From the NCBI RefSeq assembly GCF_009792895.1, contig NZ_WSSC01000003.1:248001-312000 (forward strand): a stretch of DNA of 64,000 bases, in the 5' to 3' direction. Every line of letters begins with the position of its first letter. Within the stretch, counting starts at the first letter, position 1. Positions 28,564-38,053 of this stretch are shown here, piece after piece. The DNA comes from Pigmentibacter ruber. Lineage in GTDB: Bacteria; Bdellovibrionota_B; Oligoflexia; Silvanigrellales; Silvanigrellaceae. Made by a program: the position numbers and the translations under genes. The notes below the pieces were generated by a model. The model had not been told where the DNA came from and did not search any database. It saw nothing but the letters and a program-made list of their open reading frames with translations.

Positions 28564-29106
28564 TTATTCATTTTCATCTTTTTTTGTCAGAAGTAAATTT
28601 CTAAAGTTTAAGACTCTTTTAGATATTATTAAATAATCTGCTAATTCTCTCAATTTATCATTTTCAAATTGAATTTCTTCTTTGGCATGAGGGTTAATGA
28701 CATGAAAATGCGTAATATGAGCGTCACTGAAAAATCTTTTGATATAATCATATTCATCTACAAATCGGATATCATCAATTACTGCAAACTCTAAGTTACT
28801 GTGAGATTTATGGTAATTTAGAACATCTATAAGTTCTTTTGCCCAATATGTGGAATTTTTTTTCTTTCTTTCAGTACCTCTTTCAATCAACATTTCGTGG
28901 ACAGATTTATTAGTTTCATGAACCATGGTGAATGTCTTGTATCGAGGTTCTTTATTATACCAATCATATTTTGGGAATTCTTTTTCAAGCTCTTGTCTTA
29001 TCATATTGGCAATAGAAAAAATTTGGTGCATACCACTAGCTATTTTTTTTGCTAAATAAGTTTTACCGGCACCATGACCATCTCCTGAGATAAATATGAG
29101 TCGCAT
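28564..29106 (-). CDS. P-loop kinase-like protein
   Basis: A 180-residue protein starting MRLIFISGDGHGAGKTYLAKKI, a clear P-loop (GDGHGAGKT, residues 8-16). The later segment FAVIDDIRFVDEYDYIKRFF resembles the strand-and-lid region of deoxynucleoside-monophosphate kinase-like enzymes, in which an acidic-Arg pair (here DDIRF) meets the substrate. I cannot name the substrate. It is the third gene of a minus-strand set after the AmgK-like and MurU-like genes, 18 bases from the latter, so a link to cell-wall sugar or nucleotide salvage is possible but is only an inference. Confidence 0.6.
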   Translation of the reverse strand: MRLIFISGDGHGAGKTYLAKKIASGMHQIFSIANMIRQELEKEFPKYDWYNKEPRYKTFTMVHETNKSVHEMLIERGTERKKKNSTYWAKELIDVLNYHKSHSNLEFAVIDDIRFVDEYDYIKRFFSDAHITHFHVINPHAKEEIQFENDKLRELADYLIISKRVLNFRNLLLTKKDENE

Positions 29107-29124
29107 ATTTAGTCCTTACATTTC

Positions 29125-30108
29125 CTATAAAATAAAATAGAAATAACTTTCTTCTGGAGTATTGATTATGTTTTTAAATGTATATAAATCATTATTTTTT
29201 GAGCATAAAAATTTAAAAATAATTTTATCTTCCAAATTTTTTTCAGTTATTTTTATTAAATTATCTTTTAAATTTTCATTTATTGATGAATGTATAATAT
29301 TTATGGTTTTATTTTCAATTAAATATTTTGAATTTTCACTTATTTTTGAAAAGAAATTTATACATTTTAAATAGTCCTGAGGTGTTCCAATATCAAACCA
29401 AAAATTATTTTCAGGATAATTAAAATTCGAAATTTTCATATTCTTATCAAGAATCTTTCTGTAAATTAAATTAATACTAGAAGATTTTTCAATTGGCGTG
29501 CTTTCTAATATTTCACTTGAAATGATTTGATGGGTTGTAAAAACTGAAGAAATACAGTTATTTTTATGAGCATAATTTTCACCAAATCCTAAAACATAAC
29601 TACCTGTTATATCTAACCATGTAGCATCTTTTCTGACATAATTAAGTTTTTTTGTGGCCATTAAAGCTAAACTGTCGTTTCTTTTTCTTTCCCATTCCAA
29701 TATCATTTCTTCTAATGGAACATTTGCAGCAATATCACCAGAAACAACAATAACATCTTTTTTTAATTTACTATTTTTAGTTACTTCTTTAAAAATTCTT
29801 GCAATACCACCCCCCGTATCAAGTAGCTCATTTTCATGCCAAAATTTTATCAAGTTTGAATTATATCCATGATATTCTGCCGATTTTATAAATTCTTCTT
29901 TGACTTGTTCAGAAAGGTAATGAGTGTTGCAGTGAACTTCTTTAAAGCCTGCCTTCAAAAAAAGTTCTATGGACATGAAGGCTACTGGTTTGTCAATTAT
30001 GGGGCAAGATACTTTTGGAAAATAATTTGTTAAAGGTTTTAGTCTTGTTCCAAAACCTGCGCAAAGAACTATTGGTATATATTTTTCAACATCAATATTA
30101 TTAAACAT
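29125..30108 (-). CDS. murU: Sugar-phosphate nucleotidyltransferase, MurU-like
   Basis: A 327-residue member of the nucleotidyltransferase family. It has the GxGTRLxPLT motif in VLCAGFGTRLKPLTNYFPK, the KPVAFMSIELFLKAGFKEV segment, ELLDTGGGIARIF, a metal-binding VVSGDIAAN, and FDIGTPQDYLKCI near the end of the domain. MurU makes UDP-MurNAc from MurNAc-1-phosphate, short-cutting peptidoglycan synthesis. The name is favoured over other sugar nucleotidyltransferases because the gene lies 17 bases after an AmgK-like kinase, the enzyme that supplies its substrate. The C-terminal 60 residues are Asn- and Lys-rich and without a recognised domain. Confidence 0.72.
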   Translation of the reverse strand: MFNNIDVEKYIPIVLCAGFGTRLKPLTNYFPKVSCPIIDKPVAFMSIELFLKAGFKEVHCNTHYLSEQVKEEFIKSAEYHGYNSNLIKFWHENELLDTGGGIARIFKEVTKNSKLKKDVIVVSGDIAANVPLEEMILEWERKRNDSLALMATKKLNYVRKDATWLDITGSYVLGFGENYAHKNNCISSVFTTHQIISSEILESTPIEKSSSINLIYRKILDKNMKISNFNYPENNFWFDIGTPQDYLKCINFFSKISENSKYLIENKTINIIHSSINENLKDNLIKITEKNLEDKIIFKFLCSKNNDLYTFKNIINTPEESYFYFIL

Positions 30109-30125
30109 ACTTTTCCAATTTATTA

Positions 30126-31271
30126 TTATTTGAAATTTATAATTTTATCATTTAATTTTTCTTTTAATGATCCTTCATGAAGATCATAAAGGAGTTTAAA
30201 TAAGTTGGGCAGCATAGCTTTAATATCTGTTTCTTCGTGAATTTGAGCTTCTTTTGAGCATAATATGCTTAGCGTTTGATGAATATACTTTAAGTAATTA
30301 GGCTTGTTTTTTTTGGTAGCTAAATATCCAAAACTCCCAATTGCTTTGATATTTCTTTGTAAACCCATTAAAAGTAACTCAAGATTGAAACTTAAAGCAG
30401 ATATATGGTTTAAATTGTTTTTTTCTCTAACTTTATTAAGATTTTCAATATAATAGTCATAAAAATATTGTCTAGTTTTCCAAGTTATTTTGACATAACT
30501 ATCTCTGACTAAACTTACAACGTCATATGAATGTGGACCCATTCTTGCATCTTGAAAATCGATCCAAAATAATTCATTATCTTTTAGCATTATATTTCTA
30601 ACGTGGTAGTCTCTATGGCAAAGTACTCTTTCACATGAATCTAGTTTTTTGCATAATAATTTTAAATCTTGATAAAAATTATTGTAATCTGGATTGTCTT
30701 CTGAAATATTTAAATTTAAAAAACCATTAAGAAAATGTGTGATAAAAAAGTTTAATTCATAATATAATTTTTCGAAGTCAAAAAATCTATTTATAGCAGG
30801 ATGATCAATTTTAATATCTGGATATTGAGCCTTGATAAGTAGATCTAATGCTTTTTTGTAATAATTTATTGGTTCATTACAATTAGGATTATCAATGTCT
30901 AATTTCTCTTCACTTAAAATTGAAGTTAGAAATATATCACCAAGATCCTCTGTCCAAATGCATGAATTTGTTTCATCAATTTCAATAACTTTTGGCACAG
31001 GCAGACCCATTTTTGATAGTGCGTTATGCATTCCAATCCAGCTAATAGGATCTCCTCCATAACCACCTTCCCATTTTGGAAATTGCATACAAATTGCGCT
31101 AATTTCTTTGCCTAGAAGTCGAAAAAACTTTCTATCACTAGCATCTCCAGCAATTAATATAAGAACTGGTTCATGGTTTGAATGTATTTGATCGGAATTT
31201 ATAATTTTAAAGTCTTGAATTCTAAGCATAAGCTGTTCCGATTCTAATGGAAGTGTGAAAGTTCCTGACAT
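30126..31271 (-). CDS. amgK: Aminosugar kinase, AmgK-like
   Basis: A 381-residue kinase of the aminoglycoside phosphotransferase fold. Key motifs match the anomeric MurNAc/GlcNAc kinase AmgK: GDASDRKFFRLLG near the start, WTEDLGDIFL, the catalytic loop RVLCHRDYHVRNIML, and WIDFQDARMGPHSYDVVSL, in which the FQDA-x-x-GP pattern is typical of AmgK. AmgK phosphorylates MurNAc or GlcNAc at the anomeric carbon, and MurU then activates the product. Both are encoded side by side here, so recycling of turned-over peptidoglycan is likely. Position next to the dcw region supports a cell-wall role. Confidence 0.78.
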   Translation of the reverse strand: MSGTFTLPLESEQLMLRIQDFKIINSDQIHSNHEPVLILIAGDASDRKFFRLLGKEISAICMQFPKWEGGYGGDPISWIGMHNALSKMGLPVPKVIEIDETNSCIWTEDLGDIFLTSILSEEKLDIDNPNCNEPINYYKKALDLLIKAQYPDIKIDHPAINRFFDFEKLYYELNFFITHFLNGFLNLNISEDNPDYNNFYQDLKLLCKKLDSCERVLCHRDYHVRNIMLKDNELFWIDFQDARMGPHSYDVVSLVRDSYVKITWKTRQYFYDYYIENLNKVREKNNLNHISALSFNLELLLMGLQRNIKAIGSFGYLATKKNKPNYLKYIHQTLSILCSKEAQIHEETDIKAMLPNLFKLLYDLHEGSLKEKLNDKIINFK

Positions 31272-31407
31272 TATTTTTCCTTAAATTTTAATTTTAAGAA
31301 TGGAGATAACCTAATAATTAAAGAAAGTGATCTCTTCTTTTAATTGTGTTATATAGGTGTGTATTTCGTCAACCCTTGCGCAAGAATTCCTGATGAAAGG
31401 ATATGTA

Positions 31408-33891
31408 GTGTCATTTATTTCAGTTCGAGGAGCACAAGAACATAATCTTAAAAATATTGATGTTGATATTCCTAAAAATGCTTTAATAGCTTTTACTGGA
31501 GTCAGTGGTTCAGGTAAAAGTAGTTTAGTTTTTGACACTATTTATGCTGAAGCTTTTAGAAGATTTGTGGACTCAACTCAAGCACCTGTTTATATGCTTG
31601 GGGGTGTTAATTGGAAGAAATCAGTTAGAGCTAAATTTAGTTCAATAAAGGGTCTTCCTCCAGCGCTTGGATTATCGCAGAGGCAAGGGGTAGCAGGGAA
31701 ATTATCAACAGTTGGAACTATAATTGGTGTTTCTGATCTATTTCGTGTTTATTTTGCAGCTTTTGGGGATATATTTTGTCATAATTGTGATATTCCTTTA
31801 AAATCTATATCATTTAATGAATTAATAAATAAAATATTTAGTGATTTTTTAAACCAAAAAATTTATTTTATTGCTCCAATTTGTGAAAAAAGAAAAGGAG
31901 CTTTTGCAAAAGAAATTGAGTCCTTTAAAGATTTGGGATATTCTAAATTAAGAATTAATGGAGATATTTATGATTTACAAGATGATCAAAAGAAGTTTAA
32001 AATAGACGCTAAAAAGTTAAATACTATTGATGTTATTATTGATTATGTTAATGTTTCATTGGAAAAAAAATCTAGAATAGAACGCAGTATTTATCAGGCC
32101 TTGGAGCACGGAAAAGGAATATTAAAAATAGAATACCAAGGTCAGCAATATAAATTTAATACAAAATCAAGTTGCCCACAATGTGGTGAAAGTGCACCAA
32201 AATTAGATCCTCGTTACTTTAGTCATTCCTCTCTAGGCAAATGCAAAAATTGTGATGGAGAAGGTTCAGACAAAATTGGATTACCTTCAGATTTATTTTC
32301 ATGCAAAGTTTGTAATGGTAGTCGATTGGATCCTACAATACCCATAGTGAGAGTTTGTGAAACAACATTCCCACAACTGCATATGAAAAGTTTTTCTGAT
32401 TTATTAAAATTTGTTTCAACTAAATTAAAAGAAAATGCAGTAAATGATAAGGCTAAATTAAAAGTTTATCTAGAAATTGAGAGACTTTTAAAAAGTATGC
32501 AATTACTTGCGTTAGATCATTTAGTACTAAACCGTTCAGGAAATTCATTATCTCCAGGAGATTTACAAAGATTACGATTAGCATCAATGATTTCAAATCG
32601 TTTAAAAGGTGTTCTTTATGCTATAGATGAGCCTTGTCAGGGTTTAACCGCTGATGAAGTTAAGCAGCTAGTTTCTGTGCTGCAAGAACTTGTAAAAGAT
32701 GGCGCAAGCATAATATCTGTCGAGCACCACCCCGTATTTTTGTCTTTTTGTGAGAAAATTTTTTTAATGGGCCCGGGCGCAGGTGTGCATGGTGGACAAG
32801 TTGTGTCCAAAACCACTGCCCTTGAGGGGTTAAATGATACATATTTAACACATAATTATGGAAAAAATTTATCCAAATTTCAACTTCAAGAGCAAGGTAC
32901 GGAGTTATTACTAAGGAAATCCAAGGGGAGAATTTCAAATAATGATGTTGATTCTTCATCAATTAAATCCTCTGGTGAATCTTCTTCTATTCATTTTTCG
33001 GAAATAGCTGTTAGAAATTTAAGACAAGAAAAAATTCTTATTAAACAAGGTGTTATAAATGTCATACGTGGCAAATCAGGAAAAGGCAAGACATCCTTTG
33101 TCCAGCTTTGTCTAATTCCATATTTGCTTTCGCTTGGTGAAATAAATTTAGATGAAGATGACTTTCCTAATATTTCATCCAAACTTTTTTGCAAAGTTAA
33201 AAATGAAGGGGAAATATTTGTTAATATAGTAAGTTATGTCAAGCCGGGAAGCATTACCAGAAGTTCTAAACGCTCTGTCGCTTCTGCTTTAGATGTTATT
33301 AAGCCGATAAGAGATTTATTTGCTAAAATTCCATCCAGCCAAGTAATGGGCTTAACTGAAAGTCACTTTTCTTGGAATTCGAAATTAGGCAGATGTGAAT
33401 ATTGTGAAGGTAAAGGTTTTAAGGAATTACCTCAAAGATACTCTGAACCAGTAAGAATCGAATGTGAAAACTGTTTAGGAGCAAAACTAAATCCAAGAAG
33501 TTTATTACCAAGGTTTAAGGGATTAAATTTGGCCGATATTATGAATTTAAGTTTAGAACAAGCTTTAAATATATTTGAAAACAACAAATTAATCTCTTCT
33601 AGAATCTATAAAGCATGTCAATTTGGATTAGGTTACGTAAGATTAGGCCAAGGTATGGAAACATTAAGTGGAGGTGAAGTACAACGCTTAAATCTAACAC
33701 TTCATTTAAAAAGGACTAATTTGCAGGGTGCTTGGTTTATTTTAACCCATCCTAGCACAGGTTTACACGCCCCTGATATTGAAATTTTGGGTAATTTAAT
33801 GAAAGTTATGGCATTAAAAGGAGCCTCCTTTATATTAATTGAAAATAGAGAAGAATTTCTTCCGTTTTCGCAACATATAATAGAATTTTAA
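31408..33891 (+). CDS. Reduced UvrA paralogue
   Basis: I take the GTG at 31408 as start: AAAGG lies 7 bases upstream and the product begins MSFISVRGAQEHNLKNI as UvrA does. Starts at 31393 (ATG) and 31357 (GTG) are also possible. The 827-residue protein has both ABC-type ATPase halves. Half 1: Walker A GVSGSGKSS (about residue 31), the UvrB-binding-like region KRKGAFAKEIESF, cysteine pairs around CPQCGESAPKLDPRYFS, signature LSPGDLQRLRLAS (about 381) and Walker B AIDEPCQGL (D407-E408). Half 2: Walker A GKSGKGKTS, CEYCEGKGF, signature LSGGEVQRLNLT and Walker B ILTHPSTGLH (T780-H781). The DNA-contacting insertion domain found in UvrA between the first zinc module and CKVCNGSRL (about 100 residues) is missing. 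One ATP site looks normal and the other degenerate, so classical repair activity is doubtful. Confidence 0.88.
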   Translation: MSFISVRGAQEHNLKNIDVDIPKNALIAFTGVSGSGKSSLVFDTIYAEAFRRFVDSTQAPVYMLGGVNWKKSVRAKFSSIKGLPPALGLSQRQGVAGKLSTVGTIIGVSDLFRVYFAAFGDIFCHNCDIPLKSISFNELINKIFSDFLNQKIYFIAPICEKRKGAFAKEIESFKDLGYSKLRINGDIYDLQDDQKKFKIDAKKLNTIDVIIDYVNVSLEKKSRIERSIYQALEHGKGILKIEYQGQQYKFNTKSSCPQCGESAPKLDPRYFSHSSLGKCKNCDGEGSDKIGLPSDLFSCKVCNGSRLDPTIPIVRVCETTFPQLHMKSFSDLLKFVSTKLKENAVNDKAKLKVYLEIERLLKSMQLLALDHLVLNRSGNSLSPGDLQRLRLASMISNRLKGVLYAIDEPCQGLTADEVKQLVSVLQELVKDGASIISVEHHPVFLSFCEKIFLMGPGAGVHGGQVVSKTTALEGLNDTYLTHNYGKNLSKFQLQEQGTELLLRKSKGRISNNDVDSSSIKSSGESSSIHFSEIAVRNLRQEKILIKQGVINVIRGKSGKGKTSFVQLCLIPYLLSLGEINLDEDDFPNISSKLFCKVKNEGEIFVNIVSYVKPGSITRSSKRSVASALDVIKPIRDLFAKIPSSQVMGLTESHFSWNSKLGRCEYCEGKGFKELPQRYSEPVRIECENCLGAKLNPRSLLPRFKGLNLADIMNLSLEQALNIFENNKLISSRIYKACQFGLGYVRLGQGMETLSGGEVQRLNLTLHLKRTNLQGAWFILTHPSTGLHAPDIEILGNLMKVMALKGASFILIENREEFLPFSQHIIEF

Positions 33892-34015
33892 TTCTTACCC
33901 TTGCATTTTTTTCTTAGAAAAAATTTTCCCCAAATAATATAACATTTTCAAAATAAATTATTTTTTTTATTAGCCGAATTTCAAAAAGGAGCAAACCTTT
34001 GCTTTAGGAGTTAAC

Positions 34016-35134
34016 ATGCAAAAAGATATTCAATCATTTGATGTAAAGTTCTTAGAGAATGCATCGAATTCATTCTGGAGAGAAATTAATCCTTCAGCAA
34101 AGTCTTGTATTTCACTTATTAAATTACTTGAAATTTATGCTTCACATGAAGAATGGGAAAAAATTATCAACCTTTCATCTAGAGCGGTTCTTCATTTGAC
34201 AAAATTTTACGATAGAGCAGATTTTTATCACATATGGATTTGTGCATTAAAAGAAACTTTTGATCATGGAGCTCTGGTATCCCTTGGAAAACATTTATTA
34301 AAAATGCGTAATTATCATCCTGTATTTTTGTCACTTGCTCTTCTAGCGTTTCAGTTTGCTTCTTGTAATAAAATAAGTTTAAAAATTTTTAAGTATTTAA
34401 AAAAATCAAAGGGAGTAGAAAATAGGTTTGCTTTTGAAGCCTGTGGAATATTATTATCATCCTCCAAAAATAAAGAAAATGTTAAAAAAGGGATAAGTAT
34501 AATAGAAAAAGTTTGTCAAGATAAAAAATCAAGTTACTTTACTTGGAGAAATTATCTAAGAAAACTTTCTGAGAATAATTTAATTGAAAAAATGAGTGAG
34601 TCATATAATTTAATTCATGATAAATTTCCTTTTGCCCAAGAACCATATTTGGTAGCTGTATTAATATCAATGTATGAAAAAGACTGGAATGAATCTTTGA
34701 GAATATTAGGACAAATTTTACGAGATAATCCCAAAAATACCAATGCAATTCTAGCCATGGCAGATTGTTATCTTGAAAAAGGTGAATTTATAAAATCATT
34801 AAGTCTTTTAACTTTAAAAGAATATTTATTTCTAGATAATGATTTTGACTACCATTTATTACTTGGAAAATCAATTAAGTATATCATCGAAAGTGAATAC
34901 GATCATAATCTTTATGAAACTTCTTATAGACATTTAAACAAAGCTATTTCTATTGCTAAATCACTAAATTTAAATTCGTCTGAAGCTGAGAAAGAAATAC
35001 ATAGTCTCAAAATTTTAAATAATATTAATACTCATAAAGAATCCTTAATTGATGAAGATAATATTCTTAAAATTCATGCAGAAAATAGTCCTATTGATTT
35101 AGAAAAAATGTATATTGAAAGAAAAGTAAGTTAA
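34016..35134 (+). CDS. Helical-repeat (TPR-like) protein
   Basis: A 372-residue soluble protein without signal peptide. Several degenerate tetratricopeptide-like helix pairs can be read, for example WNESLRILGQILRDNPKNTN (about residues 221-240) followed by AILAMADCYLEKGEFIKSLS. No enzyme motif is visible. AGGAG precedes the start by 8 bases. It lies 23 bases before the CHASE histidine kinase gene and could belong to the same transcript, as a partner or scaffold; that is only an inference. A TPR region also closes the operon at 38767-39978. Confidence 0.7.
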   Translation: MQKDIQSFDVKFLENASNSFWREINPSAKSCISLIKLLEIYASHEEWEKIINLSSRAVLHLTKFYDRADFYHIWICALKETFDHGALVSLGKHLLKMRNYHPVFLSLALLAFQFASCNKISLKIFKYLKKSKGVENRFAFEACGILLSSSKNKENVKKGISIIEKVCQDKKSSYFTWRNYLRKLSENNLIEKMSESYNLIHDKFPFAQEPYLVAVLISMYEKDWNESLRILGQILRDNPKNTNAILAMADCYLEKGEFIKSLSLLTLKEYLFLDNDFDYHLLLGKSIKYIIESEYDHNLYETSYRHLNKAISIAKSLNLNSSEAEKEIHSLKILNNINTHKESLIDEDNILKIHAENSPIDLEKMYIERKVS

Positions 35135-35157
35135 TTCTATATTTATAGAGGTTCAAA

Positions 35158-36954
35158 GTGATTTTTGAATTTATTAAATATTTAAAGAATATTAAAAAAA
35201 AATTTCTTTTAATTCCTTTTTCTGTTTTCATCATATTACTTTTTATTACTTTGTATTCTTGGAATGAGGCAAAAAATAATAGTTATAAAAATTCTTCAAT
35301 CCAATTTGATGGAATTGCCGAAAAAGCAAATTTAGCATTAATTAGCCAAATGCTTGGATACACTCAAGTTTTAATAGGAGCAAAAAGTTTTATTTATACA
35401 AATAAAAATATTGTCACAAGAGATCAGTGGAATAGGTATATTGATAATTTAGATTTAAGTAAAAGTTATCCAGGAATTCAAGGGATTGGAATAAATAAAT
35501 ATGTAACTAAAATAGAAAAACAAAAACACATAAATGAAATAAGAAATTCTGGTTTTAACGAATATAATATTAGACCACCTGGAGAAAGAGAAGAATACTT
35601 TCCAGTAATATTCATAGAACCATTTATAAATAGGAACATAAGAGCTTTTGGATTTGATGTTTTTTCTGAATCAATTAGAAGAGAAGCAATACAGAAAGCA
35701 ATTGAAACAGGTCAAGCGCATGCAACAGGAAAAATAACTTTAGTTCAAGAAACGTCTAAAGATGTACAAAATGGATTTCTGGTATTTCTACCGCTTTTTA
35801 AAACATATGAAATACCTAAGACAAAAGAACAAAGAAAAGAATTAATTTATGGTTTAGTATCTGCAGTATTTAGAATGAATGACTTAATTCAAGGAATTTT
35901 TAGCGAAAAATTTGAAAACTTTAATTTAAAAATTTATGACGGTAATTCCAAAGAAAAAAATAATTTATTATTCTCAAATTTGGCTGACGATTTTAATCCT
36001 AAATCAGAATTTAATAGAGTTTTTATTGAAGATATTAATAATCATACTTGGACAGTTGAATTTACATCTACTGAAACGTTTGAAGAATTAACTAAAAGCA
36101 GTTTTGCTTCACTGCTTTTATTATCTGGTATAATTTTTTCAATCTTAATTTCATTAATTCTTCTTTTTTTGATAAGTTTATTTGAGCAAACAAAAAATGT
36201 TCTTCAATCAAATATTGATTTAAAAAATACCCAAATGCAATTAATACAATCTGCCAAATTTGCCGCTTTAGGAGAAATGGCTGGTGGTGTTGCCCATGAA
36301 ATTAATAATCCCTTGACGGTAATAAGTGGCAAAGCTTATAAATTAGTTAGAATGGCTAAAAAAAATCAACTAGATTTAAATATAGTAGAAGAAAATGCTA
36401 TAGCAATAGAAAACATTGTAAAACATATATCAAAAATAACACTTGGATTACTAACATATTCAAGAGAATCTGAAGAAGATCATCTAGATTTTGAAGATAT
36501 TGATAAAATAATTGATCAAGCAACTATACTTTGTAATGAGAAATTTAAAAATAATGGTGTAGAATTAATAATCGCAAAAAACTGTCAAAGTAATTCATTA
36601 TATTGTAGTGGAATTCAAATTTCTCAAGTTTTACTTAATCTTCTAAATAATGCTTTTGATGCTATTAAAAATTTAAATAATAAATGGATTAAATTAGATG
36701 TTACTGAAGACAATAATAATATTTTTTTCCGTATATCAGATTGCGGTCCACCAATTCCAGAAGATGTAAAAGAAAAAATAATGCAACCTTTTTTTACTAC
36801 CAAAAAAATTGGAGAAGGAACTGGTTTAGGTTTATCAGTTAGTAGAGGAATTATTGAAAAACATAAAGGTGAATTTTACTTAGACAAAAATATAAAAGAA
36901 ACAACATTTGTCATTAAATTACCTAAATACTTAGAGAAAAAAGAATCAGCTTGA
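35158..36954 (+). CDS. CHASE-domain sensor histidine kinase
   Basis: A 598-residue membrane kinase starting at GTG (AGAGG 6 bases upstream). Order of parts: membrane helix about 15-35, periplasmic CHASE domain (about 60-290, with VTRDQWNRYIDNL, YPGIQGIGINKYV and the PPGEREEYFPVIFIEP pattern typical of CHASE), second helix at about 322-345, a short coiled coil, HisKA with the phosphorylated His380 in GGVAHEINNPLTVIS, and the ATPase domain (NALNNAFDAIKN-type N box, FRISDCGPPI, GTGLGLSVSRGII). CHASE binds small extracellular ligands; here the ligand is unknown. It heads a five-gene signalling set with three receivers downstream. It has no receiver of its own. Confidence 0.95.
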   Translation: MIFEFIKYLKNIKKKFLLIPFSVFIILLFITLYSWNEAKNNSYKNSSIQFDGIAEKANLALISQMLGYTQVLIGAKSFIYTNKNIVTRDQWNRYIDNLDLSKSYPGIQGIGINKYVTKIEKQKHINEIRNSGFNEYNIRPPGEREEYFPVIFIEPFINRNIRAFGFDVFSESIRREAIQKAIETGQAHATGKITLVQETSKDVQNGFLVFLPLFKTYEIPKTKEQRKELIYGLVSAVFRMNDLIQGIFSEKFENFNLKIYDGNSKEKNNLLFSNLADDFNPKSEFNRVFIEDINNHTWTVEFTSTETFEELTKSSFASLLLLSGIIFSILISLILLFLISLFEQTKNVLQSNIDLKNTQMQLIQSAKFAALGEMAGGVAHEINNPLTVISGKAYKLVRMAKKNQLDLNIVEENAIAIENIVKHISKITLGLLTYSRESEEDHLDFEDIDKIIDQATILCNEKFKNNGVELIIAKNCQSNSLYCSGIQISQVLLNLLNNAFDAIKNLNNKWIKLDVTEDNNNIFFRISDCGPPIPEDVKEKIMQPFFTTKKIGEGTGLGLSVSRGIIEKHKGEFYLDKNIKETTFVIKLPKYLEKKESA

Positions 36955-36962
36955 GGTGATTC

Positions 36963-37322
36963 ATGAAACAGGTATTAATAGTTGATGATAGTAAAGATAT
37001 TATTGATGTCATTAAAGAAGAATTAATGGAAAAAAATGTAAAAATATTCACAACAAGTAATGGGAAAGATGCATTTGAAATAGTCAAAAAAAATGAAATT
37101 GATTTTGTCATTTCGGATATAAGAATGCCGGATGGAGATGGAGTAGAGTTACTAAAGAACATTAATAGTTTGAAAGAAAAAAAACCAAAAATAATTTTAA
37201 TGACAGGTTTTGCAGAGATATCAAAAGATGAAGCTTTAAAAAATGGATGTTACGCTTTTTTAAAAAAGCCGCTAGATTGGCAGGAACTTTCAAATCTTGC
37301 TGATAAATTAATTAGTGAGTAA
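36963..37322 (+). CDS. Single-domain response regulator
   Basis: A 119-residue stand-alone receiver domain. All functional residues are there: acidic pair VDDS (Asp8-Asp9), phosphoacceptor Asp52 in SDIRMPDGDG, Thr in LMTGFAEIS, and the conserved Lys in LKKPLD. It has no output domain, so it would act by protein contact, or by shuttling phosphate to another component of the set. The gene lies 8 bases after the kinase, so it is the most obvious cognate receiver. Confidence 0.95.
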   Translation: MKQVLIVDDSKDIIDVIKEELMEKNVKIFTTSNGKDAFEIVKKNEIDFVISDIRMPDGDGVELLKNINSLKEKKPKIILMTGFAEISKDEALKNGCYAFLKKPLDWQELSNLADKLISE

Positions 37323-37327
37323 AACTT

Positions 37328-38044
37328 ATGAGTGATTTTAAAACGGTTGTTATAGCAGATGATGTTCCAGATATTCGAGATTATCTTAAGGATATAGTCG
37401 AAGAAATGGGTTTAACTTCTGTTTGTTGTGCAACAGGTAAGGAATTGATAGATGTTATAAAAAATGAAAATCTTTCAAAGGATCTCATCTTTTTAGATTT
37501 ATCTATGCCAGAAATGAATGGGTTAGAAATATTAAAACTAATTCCTGAATATAAAGTAAAACAAAAGTTTAAAGTTTGTGTTATAAGTGGACATAAAGAA
37601 CAAAAAATAATTGATAAAGCTATTGAATTAAAAATTGATGATTACATATCAAAGCCATTTGACAGAGATATATTAATCAATAGAATTAGAAATTTGATAG
37701 GAATAGATAAGTCTTCAATAATAACTTTTGCTTTTGCAGCAGTAAATTTCAAATGTAAAACTTTAAACTTACCAGCTGTCATAGAATTTTCCTTAATTGG
37801 CTTATCAGAAGAAGGGGCTATTATTGAAAGTCCTGTTAATTTTAAAGAGCAATCTATTCTTTCTTTTACATGCAGTGAATTACATAAGATAGCAAATATG
37901 CCAAAAGATGATTACAAAATAAAAGTTATGAAATCGACATTAAAAAAAGACAATATATATGAAGTAACAACAGTATTTGTAAGTATGCCGGAATTTGTTG
38001 CGCAAAGAATAAGATCATTTGCAATAAAAAATGTTAAAACATAA
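37328..38044 (+). CDS. Response regulator with a C-terminal PilZ-like domain
   Basis: A 238-residue protein. Residues 1-122 are a receiver with ADDVPDIRD (acidic pair), phosphoacceptor Asp57 in FLDLSMPEMNG, SGHKEQ and ISKPFD. The C-terminal 110 residues contain IEFSLIGLSEEGAIIESP, reminiscent of a PilZ strand pair (the x-LSxxG-x-x-L/I pattern), but I see no clear RxxxR c-di-GMP motif ahead of it, so this is uncertain. It lies 5 bases after the stand-alone receiver and 9 before a related receiver gene, with which it shares general layout. Confidence 0.88.
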   Translation: MSDFKTVVIADDVPDIRDYLKDIVEEMGLTSVCCATGKELIDVIKNENLSKDLIFLDLSMPEMNGLEILKLIPEYKVKQKFKVCVISGHKEQKIIDKAIELKIDDYISKPFDRDILINRIRNLIGIDKSSIITFAFAAVNFKCKTLNLPAVIEFSLIGLSEEGAIIESPVNFKEQSILSFTCSELHKIANMPKDDYKIKVMKSTLKKDNIYEVTTVFVSMPEFVAQRIRSFAIKNVKT

Positions 38045-38053
38045 GGATAATTA

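Noticed and set aside
31357-31407. Longer start for the UvrA paralogue
   Set aside because: The 17 extra residues do not match the UvrA N-terminus, and the ribosome-binding sequence AAAGG fits the GTG at 31408.
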